Origin: Pseudomonadota bacterium
GTDB lineage: Bacteria > Pseudomonadota > Alphaproteobacteria > Micropepsales > Micropepsaceae
Length of the DNA: 64,000 nucleotides
Reading direction: 5' to 3'
NCBI GenBank assembly: GCA_021851325.1
Contig: JAJZDZ010000014.1
Coordinates: 1 to 64,000 of the forward strand
This document shows positions 39,046 to 48,655 of this stretch, piece after piece. The number at the start of each line of letters is the position of its first letter. Within the stretch, counting starts at the first letter, position 1. The notes under the pieces were generated by a model. The model saw only the letters and a list, made by a program, of their open reading frames with translations, did no database searches and was not told where the DNA came from. The translations under genes were made by a program, and so were the position numbers.

Positions 39046-40353
39046 ATGAGCTGGAATTTTTCCACTGAACCTGAGTTTGAAGAAAAACTAGAATGGATGC
39101 GGGACTTCGTTGCGCGCGAGATCGAGCCGATGGACCTGGTGTTCCGCAAGCCGGGCGATCCGTTTGACCCGCGCTCGCCGGCTCGTAAGGCGATGGCGCC
39201 ACTGAAGGAAGTGGTGAAGGCGAGGGGATTGTGGGCCTGTCACCTTGGACCCGAACTCGGCGGACAGGGATATGGCCAGCTTCATCTCGGGCTGATGAAC
39301 GAGATACTCGGCCGCAGCCGGTTCGCTCCTACAGTATTCGGGACGCAGGCCCCTGATACTGGTAATGCCGAGGTTCTCGCCCGCTTCGGTACTCTCGAAC
39401 AGAAAGCCCGATACCTTAAGCCGCTGCTCGATGGAGAGATCGTTTCATGTTTCTCCATGACTGAGCCGCAGGCCGGGGCGGATCCAGGCGAGTTCTCCTG
39501 CACTGCCCAGCTCGATGGCGGCGAATGGGTGATCGAGGGTGAGAAGTGGTTTGCAAGCCACGCAGACATGGCTGAATTCCTGATTGTCATGTGCATCACC
39601 AACCCTGAGGTCGCAGTCCATGCCGGTTCGACCACGATCATCGTGCCGCGCAATGCGCCCGGTCTTGAAATTATCCGAAACACCGCGGTCGGACCGAAAG
39701 ACGAGATTGGCAGCGGCGTCCACGGCTATCTGCGGTTCAACGCCTGTCGTGTGCCGCGTGCCAATGCGCTAGGCGAGGTAGGCGAAGGATTTAAAGTCGC
39801 ACAATCGCGTCTCGGTGGGGGTCGCATCCACCACGCTATGCGTACTGTTGGCATGCTCAACAAGGCGATGGAGATGATGTGCGAACGGGCGGTCTCGCGG
39901 GTGACCAAGGGCGAGCGGCTAGCTGACAAGCAGATGGTTCAGGAACGCATCGCCGACAGCTATACTCAGATCACGCAGTTCCGCCTACACGTGCTATACG
40001 CCGCGTGGCTGATGGACCAGGACAAGGGTTACACCCACCGCGTCCGCCGAGAGATTTCCGCGATCAAGGCCGCAATGCCCGGCGTGCTCAAGGACGTCAT
40101 CTATCGCGCGCTCCATCTTCACGGTTCACTCGGTATGTCGAACGAAACGCCACTAATGGATATGTGGCAATATGTTCCAGAAATGGGAATCGTTGATGGC
40201 CCGACCGAGGTACACAAAGTGTCCGTCGCCAGGGACATCCTTCGGCACGTTGCGCCCGCCACTGGCAAGTGGCCGAGTTACTTTGTTCCCGACCGGCGCG
40301 CCGCCGCGCAAAAGAAGTTTGCGGCCTATCTTGGCGAGGAGATAATGCGATGA
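39046..40353 (+). CDS. Acyl-CoA dehydrogenase, ACAD10/11-like
   Basis: CFSMTEPQAGADPGEF, VIEGEKWFASHADMAEF, GGGRIHHAMRTVGMLNKAMEMMCERA, DGPTEVHKVSVARDIL. Confidence 0.93.
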   Translation: MSWNFSTEPEFEEKLEWMRDFVAREIEPMDLVFRKPGDPFDPRSPARKAMAPLKEVVKARGLWACHLGPELGGQGYGQLHLGLMNEILGRSRFAPTVFGTQAPDTGNAEVLARFGTLEQKARYLKPLLDGEIVSCFSMTEPQAGADPGEFSCTAQLDGGEWVIEGEKWFASHADMAEFLIVMCITNPEVAVHAGSTTIIVPRNAPGLEIIRNTAVGPKDEIGSGVHGYLRFNACRVPRANALGEVGEGFKVAQSRLGGGRIHHAMRTVGMLNKAMEMMCERAVSRVTKGERLADKQMVQERIADSYTQITQFRLHVLYAAWLMDQDKGYTHRVRREISAIKAAMPGVLKDVIYRALHLHGSLGMSNETPLMDMWQYVPEMGIVDGPTEVHKVSVARDILRHVAPATGKWPSYFVPDRRAAAQKKFAAYLGEEIMR

Positions 40354-40811
40354 GCCTCTCTCTCGAGCAGCGAATTGATGCAGTTGAAACCCGGCTGGCG
40401 CTAGTTGATCTGACTAGCGATTACTGCCACGGCTTTGATAAGCACGATCTCGCCCGCTTCATGGCAATTTGGTGGGAGGACGCAGTCTGGGAAATTGGGC
40501 CTCCGTTCGGAAATTTTGAAGGCCACGTTGGGATCGCCCATGCGGTTGTTGATATCCTCTGGCCGGCCTGGGCGATGTCCACGCATTTCACTACCAACCT
40601 ACGTATCACGCCTGATGGCAACGATTCCGCGCACGGTGTGTGCGACGTCTATTGTATTGGCAATACGAGCGATGGGCAGGCACAAACGGTTGCTGCGACT
40701 TACTTTGACAACTTCACACGGCGCGATGGCATGTGGAAGATCGCGCTACGCCGGGTGAAAATGCAGCATTTCAGTCCACTTAACGGGATAACGCTCGCAG
40801 CGCCGCAATAA
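40350..40811 (+). CDS. NTF2/SnoaL-like protein
   Basis: SLEQRIDAVETRLALVDLTSDYCHGFDKHDLARFMAIWWEDAVWEIG; coupled ATGA overlap with upstream ACAD gene. Confidence 0.87.
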   Translation: MSLSLEQRIDAVETRLALVDLTSDYCHGFDKHDLARFMAIWWEDAVWEIGPPFGNFEGHVGIAHAVVDILWPAWAMSTHFTTNLRITPDGNDSAHGVCDVYCIGNTSDGQAQTVAATYFDNFTRRDGMWKIALRRVKMQHFSPLNGITLAAPQ

Positions 40812-40833
40812 CGGGCTGCCGAAAGGGAGAAAG

Positions 40834-41640
40834 ATGATGGCCCGGTTTGACGTCGGCGATGGCCGGTCGGTTTACTACGAGCATCATCGTGGCACGCGCA
40901 CACCTGTCGTCCTCATTCACGGATGGGCTATGTCTGGCAGGATCTGGGCGGGAACCGTCGAGGCGCTCAAGGCTGAGGGCCATACAGTGCTGGTAATCGA
41001 CCAACGCGGTTGCGGCCAGTCCGATCGCGATTTCGATGATATGTCGATCCAAGCATTGGCGCGGGACGTTTGCCAGATCGTTGGGCGCGAGACATCCAAG
41101 CCGGTCGTCCTTAACGGCTGGTCGCTCGGTGGCGCCGTCGCAGTGGAGGCCGCGCGCATGCTGGGTAGCATGGCGGCAGGCGTGGTCCTGACTTGCGGGG
41201 CATCACCACGATTCATTCGCTCAGACGACTTCCCCTATGGGGGCGAACCCGGCTCGCTCGATGCAACCGCTTCCGCCCTTGCAGCGGACCGCGCGGGCTT
41301 CTTCCGCGGTCTTGCCCAAGGCGTGTGCGCGCGCGAAGTCAGCCCCGCCACAATCGACTGGATGTGGAGCGCATTCATTGATAGCGGCCCGGACGTGCTC
41401 GCATCGTTGCGTAGTCTCGGCGAGATTGACCAGCGCGAGACGCTGGCGACGCTTGCCGTACCGCTGCTCTCAATCGTCGGCAGCAAGGATGCGATTCTTG
41501 ACCCCCAGATCGGCCTGCTTGCGGCGCAAATGGCTAAGTCCGGCACCGCCGCGACTATGTCGGGATGTGGACATGCTCCGTTCATTGAAGACGCGCCCGC
41601 CTATCTGGCGACGCTTCGCGGCTTTCTTCACCGCCTCTGA
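40834..41640 (+). CDS. Alpha/beta hydrolase
   Basis: VVLIHGWAMSGRIWAGTVEALKAEGHTVLVIDQRGCGQSD, VLNGWSLGGAVAVEAA, GCGHAPFIEDAPAYL. Confidence 0.93.
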   Translation: MMARFDVGDGRSVYYEHHRGTRTPVVLIHGWAMSGRIWAGTVEALKAEGHTVLVIDQRGCGQSDRDFDDMSIQALARDVCQIVGRETSKPVVLNGWSLGGAVAVEAARMLGSMAAGVVLTCGASPRFIRSDDFPYGGEPGSLDATASALAADRAGFFRGLAQGVCAREVSPATIDWMWSAFIDSGPDVLASLRSLGEIDQRETLATLAVPLLSIVGSKDAILDPQIGLLAAQMAKSGTAATMSGCGHAPFIEDAPAYLATLRGFLHRL

Positions 41641-41666
41641 CGGTTGACCCTACACAAGGTAAGGCG

Positions 41667-42779
41667 ATGACCCTGCTCGATCCCTTCTTTAGCCCGTTTA
41701 AGTGTAAGTCGCTCAAGCTAGCCAATCGCTTCATGATGGCGCCGATGTCGCGTTACTTTGCGCCAGGCGGCGTGCTCACCCTAGATTCCGCAAATTACTA
41801 CCGTCGCCGTATCGAAGGTGGCGTTGGGGCGGTGATTACCGAGGCGGTTGCCATCGACAGGCCAGGCTCAGTCGCCGCCGATACCGTGCCACGCTTCTTT
41901 GGAAAGGAGGCGCTTGCCGCTTGGGACCGTGCCCGTGCCGGCATCCATTCCGCGGGCGGGGCTATTATTCCTCAGTTGTGGCACGTCGGTGGGTGCACAG
42001 ACTTCAACTTTCCTGATTCTCCGCATGATCCGCTCGAAAGTCCATCTGGTCTCGTTGGACCAGGGATTGAGGGTGGTCGGGTCATGACTGCGCAGGACGT
42101 TGAGGGGGTTATTGCGTCATTCGTACGCGGTGCACTCGATGCACAGCGGCTGGGCTTTGATGCCGTCGAGCTTCACGGCGCCCATGGCTATCTGTTTGAT
42201 CAGTTTTTTTGGGATGTTACCAACCGACGCGAAGACCAATACGGCGGCCCTGACATCGCTACGCGTGTGCGCTTCGCTGCGGACACGGTTGCCGCGATCC
42301 GTGCCGCCACTGGTCCAGATTTCGCGATCATCTTCCGTTTCTCACAGTGGAAGACCTATCTCTACGAAGCGAAGATTGCGACGACGCCGGTGGAACTGGA
42401 AAGCTGGCTCACTCCGCTTGCCGATGCTGGGGTCGACATCTTCCACTGTTCCGAGCGCCGTTTCTGGGAGTCTGCATTTCCGCAGGAAGATGATCGCAAC
42501 CTTGCCGGATGGGCAAAGCACGTTACCGGAAAGCCCACGATCACTGTCGGCTCCGTCGGCCTCGATCGGGACCTGATGCAGGACTTCGTCGAAGGGCAGT
42601 CCGTGCCAACGCTTAAGTCGCTCGACGAGCTAGCCCGCCGGTTTGAGCGAGGTGACTTCGATCTTGTTGCGCTTGGTCGCGTCCTGCTTGCCGATCCAAA
42701 CTGGCTCGTAAAGGTCCGTAGCGGCGCGGTCGATCAGCTCAAGCCCTATTCGCGGGAGTGCATGAACACCCTTTACTGA
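41667..42779 (+). CDS. NADH:flavin oxidoreductase / Old Yellow Enzyme family
   Basis: LANRFMMAPMSRYF, PQLWHVGG, FDAVELHGAHGYLFDQFFWDVTNRREDQYGG, FDLVALGRVLLADPNW. Confidence 0.95.
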   Translation: MTLLDPFFSPFKCKSLKLANRFMMAPMSRYFAPGGVLTLDSANYYRRRIEGGVGAVITEAVAIDRPGSVAADTVPRFFGKEALAAWDRARAGIHSAGGAIIPQLWHVGGCTDFNFPDSPHDPLESPSGLVGPGIEGGRVMTAQDVEGVIASFVRGALDAQRLGFDAVELHGAHGYLFDQFFWDVTNRREDQYGGPDIATRVRFAADTVAAIRAATGPDFAIIFRFSQWKTYLYEAKIATTPVELESWLTPLADAGVDIFHCSERRFWESAFPQEDDRNLAGWAKHVTGKPTITVGSVGLDRDLMQDFVEGQSVPTLKSLDELARRFERGDFDLVALGRVLLADPNWLVKVRSGAVDQLKPYSRECMNTLY

Positions 42780-42879
42780 GGCCGTTTGGAGCGAGGATGC
42801 TTCCGGACCCGATTGAGATCGAATGCAACAAAGTAAGTCAACTGCGCCATTGGCCAGACTTGCGAGGAAAGGACAAGCG

Positions 42880-44541
42880 ATGAACGCCACGGACACCAGA
42901 GCCGCGAAGGCACAAGCAGTGTCGGGAGAGGTTGATTTCGATGCCATCGGCATCGGTGCGGGGTTCGCAGGGATCGCGCTGATCCATTATCTGCGGGAGG
43001 CGGGACTTTCCGTCCGCATCTTCGACCGCGCTGCCGAAGTCGGAGGGACATGGGCTTGGAACTGCTATCCTGGTGCTGCTACCGACAGTGAGAGCTATTA
43101 CTATTGCCTGGCCTTCTCAAAGGAAATTCTGCAGGAATGGTCGTGGACCAAGCGTTATCCAGGGCGGGAGGAAACCCAGAAATATCTCCAGTTCGTCGCC
43201 GATAAGTGCCACATGTGGCCACATATCCAGCTGAACACCGAAATTGTCGAGGCGCGCTATCTTGAGGATCGTGGGATCTGGCAGGTCACCACCGCAACCG
43301 GGGAAATTTTCACCTGCAAATACTTTATCAGCGGTATGGGCATGATCTCCGAGCCCCTGATCCCGCGCATCCCAGGAATGGAGCGCTTCAAAGGTCCACT
43401 GTTCCACTCCTCGCGCTGGCCGCACGAAGGGTTGGACTATGCCAGTAAGCGGGTGGGTATTATCGGCGCTGGAGCGACAACGGTCCAGATGGTTCCAGTG
43501 CTGGCGCAAACTGCAGCAAGCGTCACTGTATTCCAGCGCACGCCGAACTACATCCTGCCTGCAATGCAGCGTGATATGACCCCGGAGTGGGAAAGGGAGA
43601 TCAAGCAGAACTATGAAGCGATAATCGCAAAGTGCCGCAACCATGTGTTCGGCATGGCCTTTGACAGTCCTGTCGGCCGCAATGCGCTCGATACGCCACC
43701 CAAAGAGCGGCAGCGTATCTTTGAAGAGAATTGGACCGGCAGCTTTCGCTGGGTATTTGAGACCTTTGATGACCTGCTCGCCAGCCCGGAGGCGAACCGT
43801 ATGGCTGCGGACTTTATCGGTGCGAAGATGAGGGAACGTGTGCGCGATCCGCACGTCGCCGATTTGCTCACGCCAACATTCGACGATTACCCGCTCTTTG
43901 CCAAGCGTCCGCCACTCGATCATGGTTACCTCGAAGCGTTTAACGAGGAACATGTCCACCTCGTCGACATCAAGAATGATCAGCCGTTAGTCGAGATCAC
44001 TGAGACGGGCATACGCACGACGAAGGGGCACTATGAGTTCGACATCATCGTGCTAGCTACCGGCTTCAAGGCCTACACCGGAGCGCTTGAAGCCTTTCCA
44101 ATCCGAGGGGAAGGCGGCCAGACGCTCGCACAGAAATGGAAGACGCTGTCGGAATGCATCATGGGCGTGTGTACTTCCGGGTTTCCCAACATGTTCATGG
44201 TTACTGGCCCGCAAGCGCCCTTCGCCAATCTGCCCACGTCGATTGAACAGAACGTCATCTGGATCACACGCTGCATCACGAAGATGGAGCGTGAGGGCCT
44301 GGATTTGTGCCGGCCGCGCCGTGAGGCCGAAGAAGCCTGGACGGCGCAGACTGCGGACATTCACAGGCAGACGCTCATGGCTGAAGGCTACAAGGTCAAT
44401 TCGTGGATGATGGGTGCCAACCGGGAGGACAAGCCGCCACGCGTATTGATTTATTTCGGTGGGGCAAACTTCTACTATGACGCGCTCGATGCATCAGCGC
44501 AGAAGGGCTTCCCAGAGTTATCATTCGAGAAGCGATCCTAA
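42880..44541 (+). CDS. Flavin-containing monooxygenase, Baeyer-Villiger type
   Basis: IGAGFAGIALIHYLREAGLSVRIFDRAAEVGGTWAWNCYPGAATDSES, second Rossmann VGIIGAGATTVQMVPVLA, fingerprint-like FHSSRWP, DIIVLATGFKAYTG. Confidence 0.93.
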   Translation: MNATDTRAAKAQAVSGEVDFDAIGIGAGFAGIALIHYLREAGLSVRIFDRAAEVGGTWAWNCYPGAATDSESYYYCLAFSKEILQEWSWTKRYPGREETQKYLQFVADKCHMWPHIQLNTEIVEARYLEDRGIWQVTTATGEIFTCKYFISGMGMISEPLIPRIPGMERFKGPLFHSSRWPHEGLDYASKRVGIIGAGATTVQMVPVLAQTAASVTVFQRTPNYILPAMQRDMTPEWEREIKQNYEAIIAKCRNHVFGMAFDSPVGRNALDTPPKERQRIFEENWTGSFRWVFETFDDLLASPEANRMAADFIGAKMRERVRDPHVADLLTPTFDDYPLFAKRPPLDHGYLEAFNEEHVHLVDIKNDQPLVEITETGIRTTKGHYEFDIIVLATGFKAYTGALEAFPIRGEGGQTLAQKWKTLSECIMGVCTSGFPNMFMVTGPQAPFANLPTSIEQNVIWITRCITKMEREGLDLCRPRREAEEAWTAQTADIHRQTLMAEGYKVNSWMMGANREDKPPRVLIYFGGANFYYDALDASAQKGFPELSFEKRS

Positions 44542-44871
44542 GCCCAGCTTTATAGCCGGGGAGTGGAGCAGCGCTCGCTAGCCATGACGTTGCGCGGGCT
44601 TGGCCTGGTTCGGATATCCGACACCCCCGGCACAGGCTCACGGCTCTCAGGTGAAGCGGTCGCAGATCCTTTGAGCGCGGTTTGTTAACATATTGAATCT
44701 GATAGCTATTCAGGAATATTGGGCTTTCGGAGCCCGCACCTGTTTGAGCCCGGATGTCATCACCGTGTCGGGCGAAGCCCCTCCTGCGTCCGGATACGAT
44801 CTTTCGAAGAGAGCTTTTGACCCTTCCTGAAGATTGCGGTCAAATCTGATTTGCCGTGATGAGCTGACGCC

Positions 44872-46341
44872 GTGACCCTCAATTTTCGCTTCGACAATAG
44901 CTACGCCCGTCTGCCAGGGGAGTTTTATGTACGCCAGGCGCCAGGCTCGGTGTCGGCTCCGAGCCTCATCGCGCTCAACCGCCCGCTGGCCAGCCTCCTC
45001 CATCTTGATGGCGAGGCGCTCGCCTCCGCGGATGGTATCGCTGCCCTCTGCGGCAATATTCTGCCCTCAGGCGCCGAGCCTCTCGCCATGGCCTATGCCG
45101 GACACCAGTTTGGCCATTTTGTGCCACAGCTCGGTGATGGCAGGGCGCTGCTCCTCGGCGAAATCATCGGCCGTGATGGCATCAGGCGCGACCTCCATCT
45201 GAAAGGGGCGGGGCCTACTCCGTTTTCGCGCCAGGGTGACGGGCGGGCAGCGCTCGGTCCGGTCCTGCGCGAATACCTCCTCAGCGAGGCGATGGCGGCC
45301 TTGGGCGTACCAACCACACGGGGGCTGGCCGCGCTTACGAGCGGCGACGAGATCTGGCGCGACGGACCGGTCAAGGGTGCCCTCCTCGTCCGTGTCGCCC
45401 AAAGCCATGTGCGCATCGGTACCTTTCAGTATTTTGCGGCCCGCGCCGATCAGGCCGCCGTGTCTCTGCTTGCCGATCATGTCATCGCCCGCAACTATCC
45501 AGAGCTTGCCGCCGAGAAAAATCCCTATCTGGGCCTTCTCAACGCGGTGATCCGCCGTCAAGGCGAACTCGTTGCCAAATGGCTTCTTCTGGGTTTTGTG
45601 CACGGCGTCATGAACACCGATAATATGAGTGTCGCGGGGGAGACCATCGATTATGGCCCCTGCGCTTTCCTCGACAGCTACGATCCCTTCAAGGTCTTCA
45701 GCTCCATCGACAGTCACGGGCGCTATGCCTATGGTCGTCAGCCCCAGATCGCAGCCTGGAATCTCGCCCGACTGGCCGAGACCATGCTTTTTCTTCTTGG
45801 TCCGGATGAAGAGGCCCAGATGGCCGAAGCCAATGGCGCGCTCAGCAGCTTTACCACCATCTTTGCCTCTGCCTATCGAGCCGGCCTTTGCGCCAAGCTC
45901 GGACTTGATCCCTCCGAGGAGGCCGATGTGAGCCTGGCGCAGGATCTTTTGACCCGCATGGCCGAAGGCAAAGCTGATTTTACCCTCGTCTTTCGCTGTC
46001 TCTGTGAGGCTGCGGAAGATCATGCCTGTGACCGTCAGGTGCGGGCTCTCTTTGCCGAACCAGAGCTTTACGACGAGTGGGCGCAAAACTGGCACCACCG
46101 CTTTGACGCAGGCCAGAGGGGGGCGCGTCTTGCCCGCATGCGCACGGCCAATCCGCGCTACATCCCGCGCAACCATCGTATCGAAGAGGCCATCAAAGCC
46201 GCGCAGAAGGGCGATTTCAGCCCCTTTCAGACGCTCCTGCAGGTCCTTCAGACCCCCTATGACGAGCAGCCGGAGTTTGCCGAATTCGCGACCCCGCCGC
46301 GACCGGATGAAGAAGTCTGCCGCACCTTCTGCGGCACCTGA
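44872..46341 (+). CDS. selO: Protein adenylyltransferase SelO (YdiU/UPF0061 family); GTG start
   Basis: FRFDNSYARLPGEFYVRQAP, AMAYAGHQFGHFVPQLGDGRALLLGE, DLHLKGAGPTPFSRQGDGRAALGPVLREYLLSEAM, FVHGVMNTDNMSVAGETIDYGPCAFLD. Confidence 0.95.
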   Translation: MTLNFRFDNSYARLPGEFYVRQAPGSVSAPSLIALNRPLASLLHLDGEALASADGIAALCGNILPSGAEPLAMAYAGHQFGHFVPQLGDGRALLLGEIIGRDGIRRDLHLKGAGPTPFSRQGDGRAALGPVLREYLLSEAMAALGVPTTRGLAALTSGDEIWRDGPVKGALLVRVAQSHVRIGTFQYFAARADQAAVSLLADHVIARNYPELAAEKNPYLGLLNAVIRRQGELVAKWLLLGFVHGVMNTDNMSVAGETIDYGPCAFLDSYDPFKVFSSIDSHGRYAYGRQPQIAAWNLARLAETMLFLLGPDEEAQMAEANGALSSFTTIFASAYRAGLCAKLGLDPSEEADVSLAQDLLTRMAEGKADFTLVFRCLCEAAEDHACDRQVRALFAEPELYDEWAQNWHHRFDAGQRGARLARMRTANPRYIPRNHRIEEAIKAAQKGDFSPFQTLLQVLQTPYDEQPEFAEFATPPRPDEEVCRTFCGT

Positions 46342-46349
46342 GCTGCCTC

Positions 46350-46368
46350 CTGCCGGTCCTTCCGGCAG
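46350..46368. terminator. Hairpin CTGCCGG-TCCTT-CCGGCAG between selO and egtBD
   Basis: Perfect 7-bp arms, 5-nt loop, immediately after the selO stop; no U-tract. Confidence 0.35.
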
Positions 46369-46452
46369 CCCCCCGGGAACCTTTCGCGGCGGTGATGATT
46401 TCCCCAATGCATCCAGCTTTGGACGCGAGGCAAAAGGGGCTCCGACGCACCA

Positions 46453-48654
46453 ATGAATCTGAACCTGAGCGGTGCGAAGCTCCGCGCCACCGACGACGAT
46501 GACGCGCTTCTGGACCGCTTTGTCCAGGTGCGAGCGCGCACCGAAAGGCTTGCTGCGCCTCTCAGTGCCGAAGACCAGAGCCTTCAATCCATGCCCGATG
46601 CGAGCCCGACCAAATGGCATCGGGCCCACACCACCTGGTTTTTCGAGGAGTTTGTGCTGAAGGGCGTGGGCGGCTACCGCCCGTTTCATCCTCTTTTCGG
46701 CTTTCTCTTCAACTCCTACTACGAGGCCGTGGGGGCGCGTCATCCACGGCCACAGCGCGGCCTTCTGAGCCGGCCTGACGCCGCAGAGATCGCCACCTAT
46801 CGCGCGCATGTCGATGAGGCGATGGAGCTGCGGCTGCGCGCCGGAGTGTTTGATGCCGAACGTCTCCTTCGCATTGATCTGGGACTGAACCACGAAGAGC
46901 AGCATCAGGAGCTGATGCTCTGCGATATCCTCCATGCCTTCGCGCAAAACCCGCTCTGTCCCGCCTATAACACCACCCCCAAGGCGTTGCCTCGAGCCCG
47001 TGTGGGCGCCTTGAACTTCCGCGATGTTGCAGGCGGCACGGTTGGCATCGGTCATGTGGGTAACGGCTTTGCCTTCGATAATGAAGGGCCGCATCATGAG
47101 GTCCAGCTCGGTGCATTTGCCATCGCTGAACGGCTCGTCACCAATCGGGAATGGCTCGCTTTCATGGCCGCGGGTGGCTACCGCGAGCCTCTGCTGTGGC
47201 TTGCCGATGGCTGGGCGATGGCCGCGGCCAACGCCTGGCAGGCGCCGCTTTACTGGCGCCGCCAAGACGATGCTTGGTACGAGATGACGCTCAATGGCCT
47301 TGCGGAGCTCGACCTCGATGCACCTGTTTGCCATGTCAGCTTTTACGAGGCTGATGCCTATGCACGCTGGTGTGGCCGACGCCTGCCGCGCGAAGCGGAG
47401 TGGGAACTTGTGGCCCGGACCTTAAGCCAGGATACCGGAAATTTCCTCGAGCAGGATTATCTGCGTCCAGTGCCCGCCCAGGGCCCGCAGTTTTTCGGCG
47501 ATTGCTGGGAATGGACCCAAAGTCCCTATGTGCCCTATCCGGGCTTCGTCCCCGGAGCAGGTGCCATTGGCGAGTACAACGGCAAGTTCATGATCAATCA
47601 GATGGTGCTGCGCGGCGGCTCCTGCGCAACAGCGAAGGACCATATCCGCGCCAGCTACCGCAATTTTTTCTATCCCCACCAGCGCTGGCAGTTCATGGGC
47701 GTGCGCCTGGCTGCCGATTGCCCATCGCCCCGCATCAAGCCCGGCTCCGGCTTTCGGCACGATGTAATCGAAGGACTGGCCCAAGCGCAAAAGACACTGC
47801 CGAGCAAATACCTCTACGACGCGATGGGGGCGCATCTCTTCGAGCGTATCTGTGCGCTTGACGAATACTATCTCACACGCGCCGAGATGCGCTTGCTCGG
47901 ACAACGCGTGGGGGAACTGGCAGCAGCGCTCGCGCCCGCTACAGCGCTCGTGGAATTTGGCAGCGGCTCAAGTACCAAAACCCGCCTGCTACTTGATGGG
48001 ATCCCCGCCATCACCGCCTATGTGCCGATCGAGATCAATCGCGAATTGCTCCTCAATTGTGCCCGCGATCTCGGCGCCGCCTATCCTGGACTTGCCATCT
48101 ATCCCGTGCCCGCAGATTTCACCCAGGACATTCAAGTACCCGAGGCCGTCCGAGGCTCTCCGCTGCTGGGATTTTTCCCCGGCTCTACCATTGGCAATCT
48201 CCTTGCCGCCGATGCGGTAGGCTTCCTCGCGAAGGCCCGCAAGAGTCTCGGTGCCCATGGCCAGCTTCTCATCGGTATCGACCTCGTCAAGGACCCCAAG
48301 CGCCTTAGGGCCGCCTATGACGATGCAAAGGGCATTACCGCGGCCTTCAACAAGAATCTCCTGGTCAGGATCAATCGTGAGCTCGCCGCAGATTTCGAGC
48401 TCGAGGCCTTTGCCCATGAAGCCCGCTGGAACGCTGACCGCGCGCGCATCGAAATGCATCTGGTCTCCAGGAGGTCGCAGATCGTCACCGTCGGCGGGCG
48501 GCACTTTTCGTTCGCAGCTGGCGAAACCATTCACACTGAGAACAGCCATAAATACACGCTCGCCGGCTTTGCCGAACTGGGTCAGGAGGCCGGCTGGAAC
48601 GTGAAAAAATATTGGCAGGATGACGCTGGCTACGCGGTGCTGCTCCTCGCCTAG
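46453..48654 (+). CDS. egtB-egtD: Bifunctional ergothioneine biosynthesis protein: EgtB (sulfoxide synthase) fused to EgtD (histidine N-alpha-methyltransferase)
   Basis: N-half: SPTKWHRAHTTWFFEEFVL, LNHEEQHQELMLCDILHAF, GDCWEWTQSPYVPYPGF, VLRGGSCAT..RNFFYP..RWQFMGVRLA. C-half: SKYLYDAMGAHLFERICALDEYYLTRAE, LVEFGSGSSTKTRLLLD, YVPIEINRELL, GFFPGSTIGNL; one uninterrupted 733-aa ORF. Confidence 0.95.
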   Translation: MNLNLSGAKLRATDDDDALLDRFVQVRARTERLAAPLSAEDQSLQSMPDASPTKWHRAHTTWFFEEFVLKGVGGYRPFHPLFGFLFNSYYEAVGARHPRPQRGLLSRPDAAEIATYRAHVDEAMELRLRAGVFDAERLLRIDLGLNHEEQHQELMLCDILHAFAQNPLCPAYNTTPKALPRARVGALNFRDVAGGTVGIGHVGNGFAFDNEGPHHEVQLGAFAIAERLVTNREWLAFMAAGGYREPLLWLADGWAMAAANAWQAPLYWRRQDDAWYEMTLNGLAELDLDAPVCHVSFYEADAYARWCGRRLPREAEWELVARTLSQDTGNFLEQDYLRPVPAQGPQFFGDCWEWTQSPYVPYPGFVPGAGAIGEYNGKFMINQMVLRGGSCATAKDHIRASYRNFFYPHQRWQFMGVRLAADCPSPRIKPGSGFRHDVIEGLAQAQKTLPSKYLYDAMGAHLFERICALDEYYLTRAEMRLLGQRVGELAAALAPATALVEFGSGSSTKTRLLLDGIPAITAYVPIEINRELLLNCARDLGAAYPGLAIYPVPADFTQDIQVPEAVRGSPLLGFFPGSTIGNLLAADAVGFLAKARKSLGAHGQLLIGIDLVKDPKRLRAAYDDAKGITAAFNKNLLVRINRELAADFELEAFAHEARWNADRARIEMHLVSRRSQIVTVGGRHFSFAAGETIHTENSHKYTLAGFAELGQEAGWNVKKYWQDDAGYAVLLLA

Positions 48655-48655
48655 C

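Noticed and set aside
38378-39049. Opposing ORFs 38378..38857 (-) and 38495..39049 (+) as genes
   Set aside because: Mutually overlapping, no motif recognised, plus-strand ORF runs into the ACAD start; treated as intergenic
45067-47334. 755-aa minus-strand ORF antisense to selO and egtBD
   Set aside because: Lies opposite two strongly conserved proteins in high-GC DNA; antisense stop-free frames are expected and no domain is recognisable
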